In this document: positions 22,255-32,399 of the stretch, in pieces
Numbering within the stretch: the first letter of the stretch is position 1
Layout: each line of letters opens with the position of its first letter
Source: Prorocentrum cordatum
Taxonomy: Eukaryota; Sar; Dinophyceae; Prorocentrales; Prorocentraceae
Direction: 5' to 3'
Length of the DNA: 64,000 bases
Assembly: GCA_963575745.1 (NCBI GenBank)
Contig: CAUYUJ010000670.1
Coordinates: forward strand, 121,001 to 185,000
The notes under the pieces: model-generated
The model's input: the letters and a program-made list of their open reading frames with translations, nothing else
The model's database searches: none
Told to the model about the DNA's origin: nothing
Position numbers and translations under genes: made by a program

Positions 22255-22320
22255 TCCGTAGCCGCTGGCTTAACTAGGTTGGCTCAAGCCGTCTCGGCTC
22301 GAGCCTGCCCCTGCTCCAAG
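22255..22320 (+). other. Spliced-leader-like relic array, up to four degenerate copies
   Basis: In order: TCCGTAGCC followed by GCTGGCTTAAC (22255-22274, degenerate full leader); TTGGCTCAAG (22279-22288, exact 3' half of the leader); CCGTCTCGGCTCGAG (22289-22303, 15 nt, same length as the truncated relic and 11 of 15 matching); and CCTGCCCCTGCTCCAAG (22304-22320, weak). The head-to-tail abutment is what repeated trans-splicing and retroposition of an mRNA would leave. The two middle copies carry the case and the outer ones are weak. Confidence 0.45.
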
Positions 22321-22329
22321 TACGCGCCG

Positions 22330-22870
22330 GGCCCGCCCCGTCGCGATGGCATCCGGCGGCGGCGGCCCCACTGGCGCCACCCTGCGGCGGCGGCAGCGCC
22401 TGGCCGCCGCCGCCCGGGACGGGCCGCTCCGCCCGGGCCCTCTGCTTGCCGCTGCTGCGGCTGCTGCTGCCGGTCGCCGCCGCCGCCTCCCCCCTGGAGG
22501 CCGGCGCGCGGGAGGCGGCGGCGGCTGGCCGCGGCGGCGGCTGGCCCAGCACTGCCCCCGCCTGCGCTGGGCCGCCGCCGCCCTGGCTGGCGGCAGTTGC
22601 CGCCGCCGCTGCAGGTGCCGCTGCCGCTGCCGATGCCGGCTCCCCGCCGGCGGCGGCGGCGGCGGAGGGCGCGGTGTTCGGCGCCGCCGCGGCCGCCCCC
22701 GCGGCTGTCGGCGGCGCGGCCGCCGCCGCCGCTGCTGCCGCCGCCGCCGGCTCCCCTCCGGCGGCGGCGGCGGCCGGCGGCGCCGTGGCCGGCGTGGCGG
22801 CCGCTGTCACGGCGGCCGTTGCTGCCGCCGCGGTGGCCGGTGCCGCCGCCGCGGCGCGCGGCTTGCCCAA
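22330..22870 (+). other. CCG/GGC-rich tract with poly-Ala, poly-Pro and poly-Arg open frames
   Basis: All three plus frames, and at least two minus frames, are open over ~500 bp because the sequence is imperfect (CCG)n. A plus frame with an ATG at 22346 (MASGGGGPTGATLRRRQRLA) follows the SL-like array at 22255-22320, so an Ala/Pro/Arg-rich protein gene is possible, but nothing beyond position and frame length supports it. Confidence 0.3.
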
Positions 22871-23039
22871 CGGCCTCCCCCACTGCCAGCCCTGCGGCCG
22901 GCCCCCCTGCTTGCCCATTGCCAGCCCCGCGGCCACCCTGGCGGCCTGCCCCCCGTGCCGCCCCACTGCCAGTCACGTGGCCCGCCTGGTTGCCAGCCCC
23001 ACGGTCCGCCGTTCGCCCGCCTTGCGGCCAGCCCGACTG

Positions 23040-23200
23040 CCAGCCCTGGGCGGCCTCTCGGAGGCCTCGTGGGCGCCTGTTGGGGCCTCATGGGGCCGCG
23101 TGGCCGCCTCCTGGGGCCCTTTTGGGACGCTCTTGGAAGGAGCCTTGGGAGCCCTCTTGGAGGCCTCTTGGGCCATGTTGGAGCCATCTTGCGGCCTCGG
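23040..23200 (+). repeat. CTTGGGGCC-type minisatellite
   Basis: CCTCTTGGGGCC-like units of about 15 bp. It lies just before the first composite satellite head at 23242. Confidence 0.75.
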
Positions 23201-23241
23201 ATGGCCATCGGAAGCGAAAAGGGGAGAAACTCACTTTCGCT

Positions 23242-23352
23242 TCCGAGGAGCCCCACATACTTATATTTCGGCTGGGGTAATGATAGTGGAATTGAAGCAC
23301 GTGAGAATGATGTTGGCGGCCGTTGCCCCGCCGATACCGCAAGGACGATCGT
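23242..23352 (+). repeat. Composite element A: conserved head
   Basis: CCGAGGAGCCCCACATACTT, then TTGGCGGCCGTTGCCCCGCC and GATACCGCAAGGACGA. The same ~110 bp recurs at 24206 and 26675 just before each satellite array. Confidence 0.92.
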
Positions 23353-23955
23353 CGCTGATTGCGGCCGCGCACAGGGACCACCCCGTGCGCACCCCCTTAT
23401 GGTGTCGAGAAAACGCCACGCCTGCTATGCCCTGGGCGACCGTCACGGATAGCGGCCGCGCTCAGGGACCACCCCGTGCGCACCCTTTCGTGGTGTAAAG
23501 AAAACGCCACGCTGGCTGTGCCCTGGACGACCGTCACGGATAGCGGCCGCGCGCCGCGCTCAGGGACCACCCCGTGCGCACCTCTTGTGGTGTCAAGAAT
23601 ATGCCACGCCTGCTGGGGCAACGGCGATCATGGACCACCCCGCGCATTTTCTGTGGTGTCGAGAAAACGCCACGCTTGCTGTGCCCTGGACGACCGTCGC
23701 GGATAGCGGCCGCGCTCAGGGACCACCCCGTGCGCACCCCCGGCGGTGTCGAGAATACGCCGCGCCTGTATGGGCAACGACGACCGTCACGGATAGCGGC
23801 CGCGCTCAGGGACCACCACGTGCGCACCCTTTGTGGTGTGGAGAAAACGCCACGCTTGCTGTGCCCTGGACGACCGTCACGGATAGCGGCCGCGCTCAGG
23901 GACCACCCCGTGCGCACCCCTTGTGGTGTCGAGAAAACGCCACGCTTGCGGTGCC
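23353..23955 (+). repeat. Composite element A: 90-91-bp satellite, about 7 units
   Basis: Each unit contains GACCGTCACGGATAGCGGCC, GGGACCACCCCGTGCGCACC and GTGGTGTCGAGAAAACGCCA. Many units carry GCGGCCGC, a NotI site. A 91-bp unit changes frame at each step, so open frames spanning it are not genes. Confidence 0.95.
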
Positions 23956-24180
23956 TTGGACGGGCTGTGCTGAGCTGTGCTGTGCTGAGGTGCTATGATG
24001 TGCAGTGTTGTGCTGAGCCGTGCTGAGCTGAGCTGTGCTGTGCTGTGCGGCGTGCGCCCCATGTGTGTGCCCAGTATGTGCGCATACGTCGTGTGTGTGT
24101 GCGTGTGTGCCTGTGTGTGCGTGAGGGGAGGGAAAATGGAGACGGAGGCGGGTGAGGAAGACGCGGGTGCGACGCGGCAG
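23956..24180 (+). repeat. Composite element A: GCTGT/GAGCT tail and GAGACGCGGGTGCG box
   Basis: Imperfect pentanucleotides (GCTGTGCTGAGC) pass through a GT-rich tract to AGACGCGGGTGCGACGCGGCAG-like sequence at 24159-24180, 25 bp before the head of element B. Confidence 0.85.
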
Positions 24181-24205
24181 AGAAGAAAATTTCAAAATTT
24201 CGCGA

Positions 24206-24315
24206 CCGAGGAACCCCCCATACTTATATTACGGCTGGGGTGATGGTGGCTGAAGTGAGGCATGTGGGAATGATGTTGGTGGCCGTTGCCCCGCCGATGC
24301 CGCAAGGACACCCGT
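24206..24315 (+). repeat. Composite element B: conserved head
   Basis: CCGAGGAACCCCCCATACTT and TTGGTGGCCGTTGCCCCGCC match heads A and C. Confidence 0.92.
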
Positions 24316-26115
24316 CACGGATAGCGGCCGCGCTCAGGGACCACCCCGTGCGCACCCCCTGTGGTGTCGAGAGCCCTGGGCGACCGTCACGGAGAGCGGC
24401 CGCGCTCAGGGACCACCCCGTGCGCACCCCCTGTGGTGTCGAGAAAACGCCATGCCTGCTGTGCCCTGGACGACCGTCACGGATAACGGCCGCGCTCAGG
24501 GACCACCCCGTGCGCACCCCCTGTGGTGCCGAGAAAACGCCACGCCCGCTGTGCCTTGGACGACCGTCGCGGATAGCGGCCGCGTTCAGGGACCACCCCG
24601 TGCGCACCTCTTGTGGTGCGAGACAAAGCCACGCGTGTTGTGCCCTGGACGACCATCACGGATAGCGGCCGCGCTCAGGGACCACCCCGTGCGCACTCTG
24701 TTGTGGTGTCGAGAAAACGTCACGCCTGCTGTGCCCTGGGCGACCGTCACGGATAGCGGCCGCGCTCAGGGACCACCCCGTGCGCACCCCCTGTGGTGTC
24801 GAGAAAACGCCACGCTGGCTGTGCCGTGGACGACCGTCACGGATAGCGGCCGCGCTCAGGGACCACCCCGTCAGGAAATTGCCACGCCTGCTGTGCCTTG
24901 GGCGACCGTCACGGATACCGGCCGCGTTCAGGGACCACCCCGTGCGCACCACGTGTGGTGCCGAGAAAACGCCACGTGTGCTGTGCCCTGGGCGACCGTC
25001 ACGGAGACCGGCCGCGTTCAGGGACCACCCCGTGCGCACCCCTTGTGGTGTCGAGAAAACGCCACGCTTGCTGTCCCTGGACGACCGTCACGGATAGCGG
25101 CCGCGCTCAGGGACCACCCCGTGCGCACCCTTGTGGTGTCGAGAAATTGCCACGCCTGCTGTGCCCTGGGCGACCGTCACGGATACCGGCCGCGTTCAGG
25201 GACCACCCCGTGCGCACCACGTGTGGTGCCGAGAAAACGCCACGCTTGCTGTGCCTTGGGCGACCGTCACGGAGACCGGCCGCGCTCAGGGACCACCCCG
25301 TGCGCACCCCTTGTGGTGTCGAGAAAACGCCACGCCCTGGACGACCGTCACGGATAGCGGCCGCGTTCAGGGACCACCCCGTGCGCACTTTCTGTGGTGC
25401 CGAGAAAACGCCACGTGTGCTGTGCCCTGGACGACCGTCGCGGATAGCGGCCGTGCTCAGGGACCACCCCGTGCGCACCCCTTGTGGTGTCGAGAAAAAC
25501 GCAGCGCCTGCTGTGCCCTGGACGGCTGTCACAGATAGCGGCCGCGCTCAGGGACCACCCCGTGCGCACTTTCTGTGGTGCCGAGAAAACGCCACGCCCG
25601 CTGTGCCTTGGACGACCGTCGCGGATTGCGGCCGCGCTCAGGGACCACCCCGTGCGCACCCTTTTGTGGTGTCGAGAAAACGCCACGCTTGCTGTGCCCT
25701 GGGCGACCGTCACGGATACCGGCCGCGTTCAGGGACCACCCCGTGCGCACCCCCTGTGGTGTCGAGAAACGCCACGCTTGCTGTGCCCTGGGCGACCGTC
25801 ACGGAGACCGGCCGCGCTCAGGGACCACCCCGTGCGCACCCCCTGTGGTGTCGAGAAAACGACACGCTTGCTGTGCATTGGACGACTGTCACGGGTAGCG
25901 GCCGCGCTCAGGGACCACCCCGTGCGCACCCCCTTGTGGTGTCGAGAAAACGCCACGCTTGTTGTGCCCTGGACGACCGTCACGGATAGCGGCCGCACTC
26001 AGGGACCACCCCGTGCGCACCCCCTATGGTGTCGAGAAAACGCCACGCCTGCTGTGCCCTGGACGACCGTCACGGATAGCGGTTGCGCTCACGGACCACC
26101 CCATGCGCACCCCCT
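24316..26115 (+). repeat. Composite element B: 90-91-bp satellite, about 20 units
   Basis: Same unit as element A. Variants (GGATACCGGCCGCG, GGAGACCGGCCGCG, GGATAGCGGCCGCG) recur in blocks, showing local amplification. Several units have deletions, for example near 24375, 24880 and 25335. Confidence 0.95.
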
Positions 26116-26410
26116 GTCCGAGCTGAGCTGCGCTTAAGTTATCTGCGATGAGTTGTGCTGTGCTGAGTTGTGCTGCGCTGGGCTGAGCTGAGCTGAGCAG
26201 TGGGCTGGGGTGCGCTGTGCTGTGCACAGCTGAGCTGAGCTGAGCTGATATGTGCCGAGCTGTGCTGAGCAGTGATGTGCTGTACTGTGTTGTGCCGCGC
26301 TGTGTGAGAAGGGGGGAGGCGTGCGGGAGACGCGGGTGCGACTCGGCAGGGAGGAAAACCATAACCCCATTAAGCATGTGGGGAACCAGAACCGCACGAA
26401 ACATGTGGGG
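26116..26410 (+). repeat. Composite element B: GCTGT/GAGCT tail, GAGACGCGGGTGCG box and CATGTGGGG segment
   Basis: GAGCTGAGCTG/GTGCTGTGCTGAG repeats run to about 26310. The box is at 26327-26350, followed by CATGTGGGGAACCAGAACCG and ACGAAACATGTGGGG. The last segment has relatives at 27830 and 40307. Confidence 0.85.
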
Positions 26411-26429
26411 ACACACGTTGATTTGTCCT

Positions 26430-26600
26430 GAGGTGTTGGGACGATTGTGGCCTCTTCGGGGCCTCCTGTGGGAGCTCTTTGGTCACTTGGAGCCGTCTTG
26501 GAGCGGTCATGGGGCCTCTTGGAGCATCGTGGGAGTCATGTTGAGGCATATTGGGGTATTTTGAACCATTTGGGAGGTCATCTTGGGCTCCCCCAGGCGC
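26430..26600 (+). repeat. CTTGGGGCC-type minisatellite
   Basis: Diverged CCTCTTGGGGCCTCCTGTGG-like units between elements B and C. Confidence 0.65.
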
Positions 26601-26674
26601 TCCTGGAGTCATCTTAAGCAGCGCCCCCCCCCAGGAAGCCAAAATGTGGGCAAAACCGATTAACAGTTACGCTA

Positions 26675-26785
26675 CCGAGGAACCCCACATACTTATATTA
26701 TGGCTGGAGTGATGAGAGCTGAAATGAAGCATGTGAGAATGATGTTGGCGGCCGTTGCCCCGCCGATACCGCAAGGACGACCGTC
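26675..26785 (+). repeat. Composite element C: conserved head
   Basis: CCGAGGAACCCCACATACTT and TTGGCGGCCGTTGCCCCGCC match heads A and B. Confidence 0.92.
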
Positions 26786-27657
26786 ACGGATAGTGGCCCT
26801 GCGCACCCCCTTATGGTGTCGAGAATATGCCATGCCTGTTGTGCCCTGGACGACCGTCACGGATAGCGGCCGCGGTGAGAGACCACCCCTTGCGCACCCC
26901 CTTATGGTGTCGAGAAGCTGCCATGCCTGCTGTGCCCTGGACGACCGTCACGGATAGCGGCCACGGTGAGAGACCACCCCTTGCGCACCCGCTTATGGTG
27001 CCGAGAACATGCCATGCCTGCTGTGCCCTGGACAACCGTCACGGATAGCGGCCGCGGTGAGAGACCACCCCTTGCGCACCCCCTTACGGTGTCGAGAATA
27101 TGCCATGCTTGCTGTGCCTTGGACGACCGTCACGGATAGCGGCCGCGGTGAGGGACCACCCCCTGCGCACCCCTTTATGGTGTCGAGAATTGGGCATGCC
27201 TGCTGTGCCCTGGACGACCGTCACGGATAGCGGCCGCGGTGAGAGACCACCCCCTGCGCACCCCCTATGGTGTCGAGAATATGCCATGCCTGCTGTGCCC
27301 TGGACGACCGTCACGGATAGCGGCCGCGGTGAGAGACCACCCCGTGCGCACCCCTTTATGGTGTCGAGAAAATGCCATGCCTGCTGTGCCCTGGACGACC
27401 GTCACGGATAGCGGCCGCGGTGAGAGACCATCCCGTGCGCACCCCCTTACGGTGTCGAGAATATGCCATGCCTGCTGTGCCCTGGACGACCGTCACGGAT
27501 AGCGGCCGCGGTGAGAGACCACCCCGTGCGCACCCCTTTATTGTGTCGAGAATCTGCCATGCCTGCTGCGCCCTGGACGACCGTCACGGATAGCGGCCGC
27601 GGTGAGAAACCACCCCGTGCGCACCCCCTATGGTGTCGAGAATATGCCATGCCTGCT
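26786..27657 (+). repeat. Composite element C: 91-bp satellite, about 9.5 units
   Basis: The exact 91-bp step is seen in unit starts, for example 27009 to 27100 and 27372 to 27463. A subfamily marker, GCGGCCGCGGTGAGAGACCA, replaces GCTCAGGGACCA of elements A and B. Confidence 0.95.
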
Positions 27658-27862
27658 GTACCCGAGCGAATGGGGCGTGCTGTGCATGTGCTGTGCTTTG
27701 CTGTGCTGTGCAGGTGGAGGGAGAGGAGGAGGAGGAGGAGGAGGAGGAGGAGGAGGAGGAAAAGGAGGAGGAGGAAAAGGAGGAGGAGGCGAGACGCGGG
27801 TGCGGAGCGGCAGGGGAAAAAACATAACCCCACGAAACATGTGGGGAATCAATGATTTTGAC
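27658..27862 (+). repeat. Composite element C: tail, GGA tract, GAGACGCGGGTGCG box
   Basis: A short GTGCTGTGCTTTGCTGTG tail, then (GGA)n at 27717-27790, then the box at 27791 and ACCCCACGAAACATGTGGGG. Confidence 0.85.
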
Positions 27863-27904
27863 ATTGCCGCCGAGGCTTCTTGGAGCGTCTTGGGTGCCTC
27901 TGGC

Positions 27905-28290
27905 GGGCCTCCTGGGGGCCTCCCTCCTCCCTCGTCGTTGTCGTCGTTGTCTCCGTCGTCGTCCTCCCTCCTCTCTCGTCGTCGCCGTCTTCGTTGGCAT
28001 CGTCGTCGGCGTTGGCGTCGTCGTCGTCGTCGGCGGCGTCGTCGTCGCTGTCGTCGGCATCGTCGTCGTCCTCAGCGTCGTCATCGTCGTCGTCGTCGGC
28101 GGCGTCGGCGTCGTCGTCATCGGAGTCGTCGTCGTCGTCGGTGTCGTCGTCGCCGTCGTCGTCGTCGTTGGCGTCGTCGTCGTCGAAGTCGTCGGAGTCG
28201 TCGGTGTCGGTGTCGTCGGCGGAGTCGTCGGCGTCGGTGTCGTCGTCGTTGTCGCTGTCGTCGTCGGCGTTGGTGTCGTTGCCAAGTGCC
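27905..28290 (+). repeat. (CGT/GTC)n imperfect microsatellite
   Basis: CGTCGTCGTCGG-type trinucleotides over nearly 400 bp. The Asp-rich minus frame, the Ser-rich and Val-rich plus frames and the Thr-rich minus frame are all artefacts. Confidence 0.9.
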
Positions 28291-29284
28291 ATTTGGTACC
28301 TACTGTCACGGTCTTGAGAGGTTTTGCGACCAAGTTGCGGGTGGGAGGGTGGGATGCCAAGAAAGGCAAGGAGAATTGCACCACATATGTTGCACACCAT
28401 ATGTTGCTAGAACACACATTGTTATGCTAACGCAGTTGCTAACATTGTATGGGTTCGGCCCCTCTCGCCGCAGTCCCCGGCCAGGCAGGATCGGTCCAAG
28501 GTTTTTGGATGGTTTCGGTCCTTCCCGTCGCCGTCGTGGGCCAAGAACGGAACCGATTTATGCTTTTTGATGTATTCGGCTTGTCTTTTGGCCTCTGGAG
28601 ACCGGATGCGCCTCCCGGGAGGCCGCGTTGTCTTCGTGCACAGGGCCCGCCTTTTCCTTCGCCGCTCGTCTTGAATGGTGGGCACCTGCGCACTACCCGG
28701 AAGACCATGGACATCGCGGCCGAGGGGCCATCGGCCATCGCGCAATGCCTCCGTGCTCTTGCGCATTGAATTCCCTCTCCCTTCTTCTCGCCCACCTTGA
28801 ATGGTGAGCTGCCGGCCGAGAGGACCATGGAGTTCGCGGCCGCTGCGGACCAGGCTTCGCTGGTGCCGGGAGAGTTCACCGCGAAGTGGTGCGCCCTTGG
28901 GGGGTAGGGAGTTTCGAGGCCAATGCATGCGGTGCCCTTTGGTCCGCGTCGGCGACGCCTCAAGATTCCTTTCGCTTCGCGGGTTGCATGCTTGGAACGC
29001 GTTAAGATTGGGCGTTGGGTGGTTTGCTCTGTTCGTCAGCCGACAAGTTCTGCCGTGTTGCTCTGCCCGCCACAAGGCACTGCCAGCGCCACGAGGGGCG
29101 AATGCGTTCCCCCCTAATTAAATTTCAGCGCCGGGGCGAGCGTGCAAACTTCCACGAGGGCAATGAGCGTCCACAGCGTGACAGCACAAGGAAACGCCAA
29201 GTTCAAGTTCCGATTGGCATAGCAACCACGCGCCATTTGCACACAATTCCGCTAGCCTTTGGGTGGTTGTTTGGGGTCGTTTAG
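28291..29284. other. Mostly unique DNA with a ~126-bp duplicated segment
   Basis: TTGAATGGTG and ACCATGGACATCGCGGCCG at 28671-28722 recur as TTGAATGGTGAGCTGCCGGC and ACCATGGAGTTCGCGGCCG at 28798-28842. The minus frame at 28439-28963 is open across both copies. No family is recognised and no gene is called. Confidence 0.45.
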
Positions 29285-29572
29285 TGTTTCAATTGGGGGT
29301 ATCTTGGAGGTTTCTTCGGGCCCCTTCAAGCTTCTTGGGGGTCTCTTAGGGGCCTCTTGGGGCATTTTGGGCACTCTTACGCCATCTGGCCCCGTCGGAG
29401 GCCGTCTTGGGGGCCTCTCGGGGCCGCCCTGTGGCTCTCTTGGGGTCCTTTCGGGCCGTGTTTGGGGGCCTCCTTGAGCCTTCTTACGGCCTCCGTGGAC
29501 TATCTTGGGGCCTCTTGGGCCGTTTTGGGTTCCTCTTGGATGCCTCTTGGGCCGTCTCGGGGCGACCTGGGC
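29285..29572 (+). repeat. CTTGGGGCC-type minisatellite
   Basis: CTCTTGGGGCATTTTGGGCA, GGCCGTCTTGGGGGCCTC and similar units of about 15 bp. Confidence 0.85.
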
Positions 29573-29765
29573 ACGTGAAAACAAGCGCTTTGTCCAGACG
29601 TTCTCAACACATCCTCGTGCAAGACATCCGCCTAGGCAACCTGGACACGTGAAAACAAGTGTCTCTCTTGAAGCATCCTCAAATCCTCATGCTAGACATC
29701 TGCCTGGGCGACCTGGACGCGTGAACACAAACGTTTCGCTCGAGATATCCTCAATAATGTCAGCC
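29573..29765 (+). repeat. Minisatellite with an ACGTGAAAACAAGCG...GACATCCTCAA unit, cluster 1
   Basis: Units of about 60 bp contain CACGTGAAAACAAGCG, TCTCGCTCGAGACATCC and TAGACATCTGCCTGGGC variants. Confidence 0.85.
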
Positions 29766-29864
29766 AGCGTTGACTCCAAATAGATAGGAAAACAGGAGGA
29801 GGACGAGAGGTGGATGAGAGGAGGACGAAAGGAGGACCGGAGCAGGACGGGAGGAGGATCGGAG

Positions 29865-30085
29865 AAGCAAAATCAAGCAAGCGCAAGCAAGCAAGTGAAA
29901 GCAAGCAAGCGTAAGCGAGCAATCACAAGCAAGCAAGAGCCAGCTTTCAAGTGCAAGCAAGCAAGGACAAACAAGAGCAAGCGCGCGAGAGCAAGCACGC
30001 AAGAGCAAGCAAGCAAGTGCAAGTGAGTGTGCAAGAGCAAGCACGCAAGAGCAAGCAAGCAAGTGCAAACAAGCAAGCAAGAGCA
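29865..30085 (+). repeat. (CAAG)n-rich minisatellite
   Basis: GCAAGCAAGTGCAAGCAAG and GAGCAAGCACGCAAG units. The Leu/Ala/Cys-rich minus frame is an artefact. Confidence 0.9.
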
Positions 30086-30139
30086 AGTATAGGAATCCAT
30101 ACGACTCATAGGAATCCATAGGACTCGCCATTCGAAATA

Positions 30140-30245
30140 GCTGGGGGGGCCATTGGAAATAAGGGGGGGGCCATTGGAAAAAGGGGGGGAAGGGGGGGGG
30201 CATTAGAGAGAAGGGGGGGGCCATTGGAAAAGTGGGGGGCTAAAG
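30140..30245 (+). repeat. GGGGGGGCCATTGGAAA tandem units with G runs
   Basis: Four to five units of about 20-30 bp, each with 7-9 consecutive G residues. Confidence 0.85.
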
Positions 30246-30289
30246 ACCAATTACTTTTGATGAGCTAGGACTCCTATAGGGCAAGTCTA

Positions 30290-30600
30290 TTTGGAGAACA
30301 AATCCTCAGGCTAGACATCTGCCTGGGCAACCTAGACGTGTGAAACCAAGCATCTCGCTCGAGACATCCTAAAGACCTGGGCACGTGAAAACAAGCACTT
30401 CTCCTGCGACATCCTTTGAATTCTGGTCCCCAGGGGAGGAAAGATCTATCCTCGCTCGAGGCATCCTCAACAAATTCTGTAAAACAAGCGTTTCGCTCGA
30501 GATATCTGCAACAAACGAGCATGTGTACTTTTGCCTTGTGTTTTATCGATTGGAATTTCAAAACAACAGCGTTTCGCTTGGGACATCCTCAACTGTCTAA
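30290..30600 (+). repeat. ACGTGAAAACAAGCG minisatellite, cluster 2
   Basis: Same family as 29573-29765, about 520 bp downstream: GCTAGACATCTGCCTGGGC, CTCGCTCGAGACATCCT and AAACAAGCGTTTCGCTCGAG. Confidence 0.85.
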
Positions 30601-31285
30601 TTCGCCGGCCCTGCGTGACCTCGTTAGTCAGCACAGATCGATGAATTTGCTGGCCCTGCGCAAGTCGAGGCCCAGGGGTTAACAAAGAGGAGCCCTAGGT
30701 CCGAGCCCTTTCAGGGAAAACGCTCGCTTTTTTTTTCACGGAGCAAAATCAAGGGTTAGCGGGACGATGCGTTTGCTTCACGGGGCCTTCGCCAGTGTCG
30801 TCCTAAGACCTTTTCGAGTTTTCCAGAGCTGTTCTGAGACCAAATTGGGTTTTCTTGGGGCCATCTGGGGCCCCGTGGGGAACATTCCGAGGCAATTTGG
30901 AGGCTGCGCGGAAGCCATGTCGATTACGGCGGGGCCTGTCAGGGAACATGGCCGGGACCGCTGGCACCGCGCTGGCACCGCCGGCACTTGTGTCCCCCCG
31001 CCTCCAAACTGGCCAAACCGAGCTACCCGGGGAGGGATTTGGGGAGAGGCAACACCTCACACGCCGAGTGACCCGAAGGCCGACGGGGTTGGCCGAACAT
31101 TCCAGGAAGTCTCTCCTGCCCAGAATAGAGTGTGAGTAGTTTTGCGTCGGTGATTGGAGGCCGGCGGATGCTTTTGGGGAGGTCGAAGATGGCCTTTTGA
31201 TCGTTGTTCCGAATGTGTATCCTGCGAAACGTTTTGCTGCTTTATAGAAGATGCCAACGGAGAGCAATAACCGCCCCCTGCCTTC
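30601..31285. other. Unique spacer, no supported gene
   Basis: The plus frame at 30767-31135 is open for 122 codons but has no domain, and a minus frame overlaps it fully. Confidence 0.4.
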
Positions 31286-31390
31286 TTGAAAGCGCCCATT
31301 GTGGCCAAGCATTGGGCTGAAATCTTTCCAAGCTATTGGACCATTTGTTTTCCCAGCCGTTGTTGAAACCGTTGGGGGAACCTTTGAGTC
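31286..31390 (+). repeat. Dispersed repeat 1, copy 1
   Basis: AAGCGCCCATTGTGGCCAAG, AGCTATTGGACC and CCCAGCCGTTG align collinearly with 32217-32316. Confidence 0.85.
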
Positions 31391-31404
31391 AGGAGGGAAA
31401 CAAC

Positions 31405-31545
31405 ACAGACACAATTAATCGTCTATTTCCAATGAAAATATACGAAAATATGGGAAGTGGGGGGAAGACAGAAACCCAGAAAATATGTAAAAAGTATGGG
31501 TAATCCTATTATTTGTGTGTATTTTTCATGTGTCCCAGGGCCCCT
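31405..31545 (+). repeat. Dispersed repeat 2, copy 1
   Basis: CACAGACACAATTAATC, then GGGGGGAAGACAGAAACCCA, then TTATTTGTGTG and GGGCCCCTTCAT. It matches 50478-50625 in the same order and orientation. Confidence 0.92.
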
Positions 31546-31619
31546 TCATTGAGGGAGGACGAAAGGAGGATGAGAGGGAGGAGAAGGAGGAACAGGAGAA
31601 ACATGGTGTCTCTTGGTTA

Positions 31620-32040
31620 TCTGCTGGCGCCTCCTGAGGGTCTCTTGTGTACCTCGGATGGCCTCTTGGGGCCTCGGGGGCCTCTTTGGGGCCTCGTAGG
31701 GGCCTCTTGGGGGCCTGTTGTCGTCTTCGGGGCCTCTTGCCGTTTGGAGGCCGTCTTGGAGGTCCCTGTTGCCAGTCTTGAGGCTCTATTTGGACGCTTT
31801 AGGGTCATCTTGGAGGTCTGTTGGGCCGTCTTGGGGCCCTCTTGTGACTGTCTTGGGGGCCTGTTGGGGCGTCTTGGCGCCCTCTTGGCACGTCTTGGGG
31901 CCTCTTGGGGGCTTCGGGGGCCGTCGCGAGGCTCTCCCGGGGCTTCTTGGGCCATGTTGGAATCCTTTTGGGCCAATCTGGTGCCGTCTTAGCCGTCTTT
32001 GGGGCGTCTCGGAGGCCATCTTAGCCGTCTTGGAATTCTT
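31620..32040 (+). repeat. CTTGGGGCC-type minisatellite, longest plus-strand array
   Basis: CCTCTTGGGGCCTCGGGGG, GGCCGTCTTGGGGCCCTC and related 14-16 bp units over about 420 bp. Confidence 0.85.
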
Positions 32041-32216
32041 CCTAAGGCCATATTGGGCGAGACGGCTGGTTGGATAAGGTTTTTCCGTGACGCCGGTGGA
32101 CCAAGATGAAGGCCATTGGGAATTCCGTCAACGGCTTGAAACAGCAAGACATCCAGCACGCCGTGCACGGCTGATCGGAGACGCCTACGGCGAATCGCCG
32201 TCGCCCCTTGTCTTTT

Positions 32217-32316
32217 GGAAACGCCCATTCGGCCAAACGTTGGGCCGAAGCCTGGCAAAGCTATTGGACTGCGTGTTCTCCCAGCCGCTGTGTAACCCCT
32301 TGAGGGAACAGTTGGA
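32217..32316 (+). repeat. Dispersed repeat 1, copy 2
   Basis: AAACGCCCATTCGGCCAAAC, AGCTATTGGACT and CCCAGCCGCTG match 31286-31390. Confidence 0.85.
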
Positions 32317-32399
32317 AGAGGAAGAGGAGGAGGAGAGGGAGGAGAACGAGGACGAGGAGGAAGAAGGAGGAGGAGGAGGAGAAAGAAGAGGAGGCCTTT

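Noticed and set aside
22446-23498. 350-codon Ala-rich frame
   Set aside because: Imperfect (CCG)n leaves all frames open, and this frame runs on into the CTTGGGG and 91-bp repeats.
24452-25989. Open frames of 300-363 codons with DHPVRTPCGVEKTPR-like repeats
   Set aside because: They lie in the 90-91-bp satellite. Units shift frame, and the same peptide appears in all three frames in turn.
23353-27657. CRISPR-like array
   Set aside because: Units are contiguous 90-91-bp repeats with no unique spacers, in a eukaryotic context.
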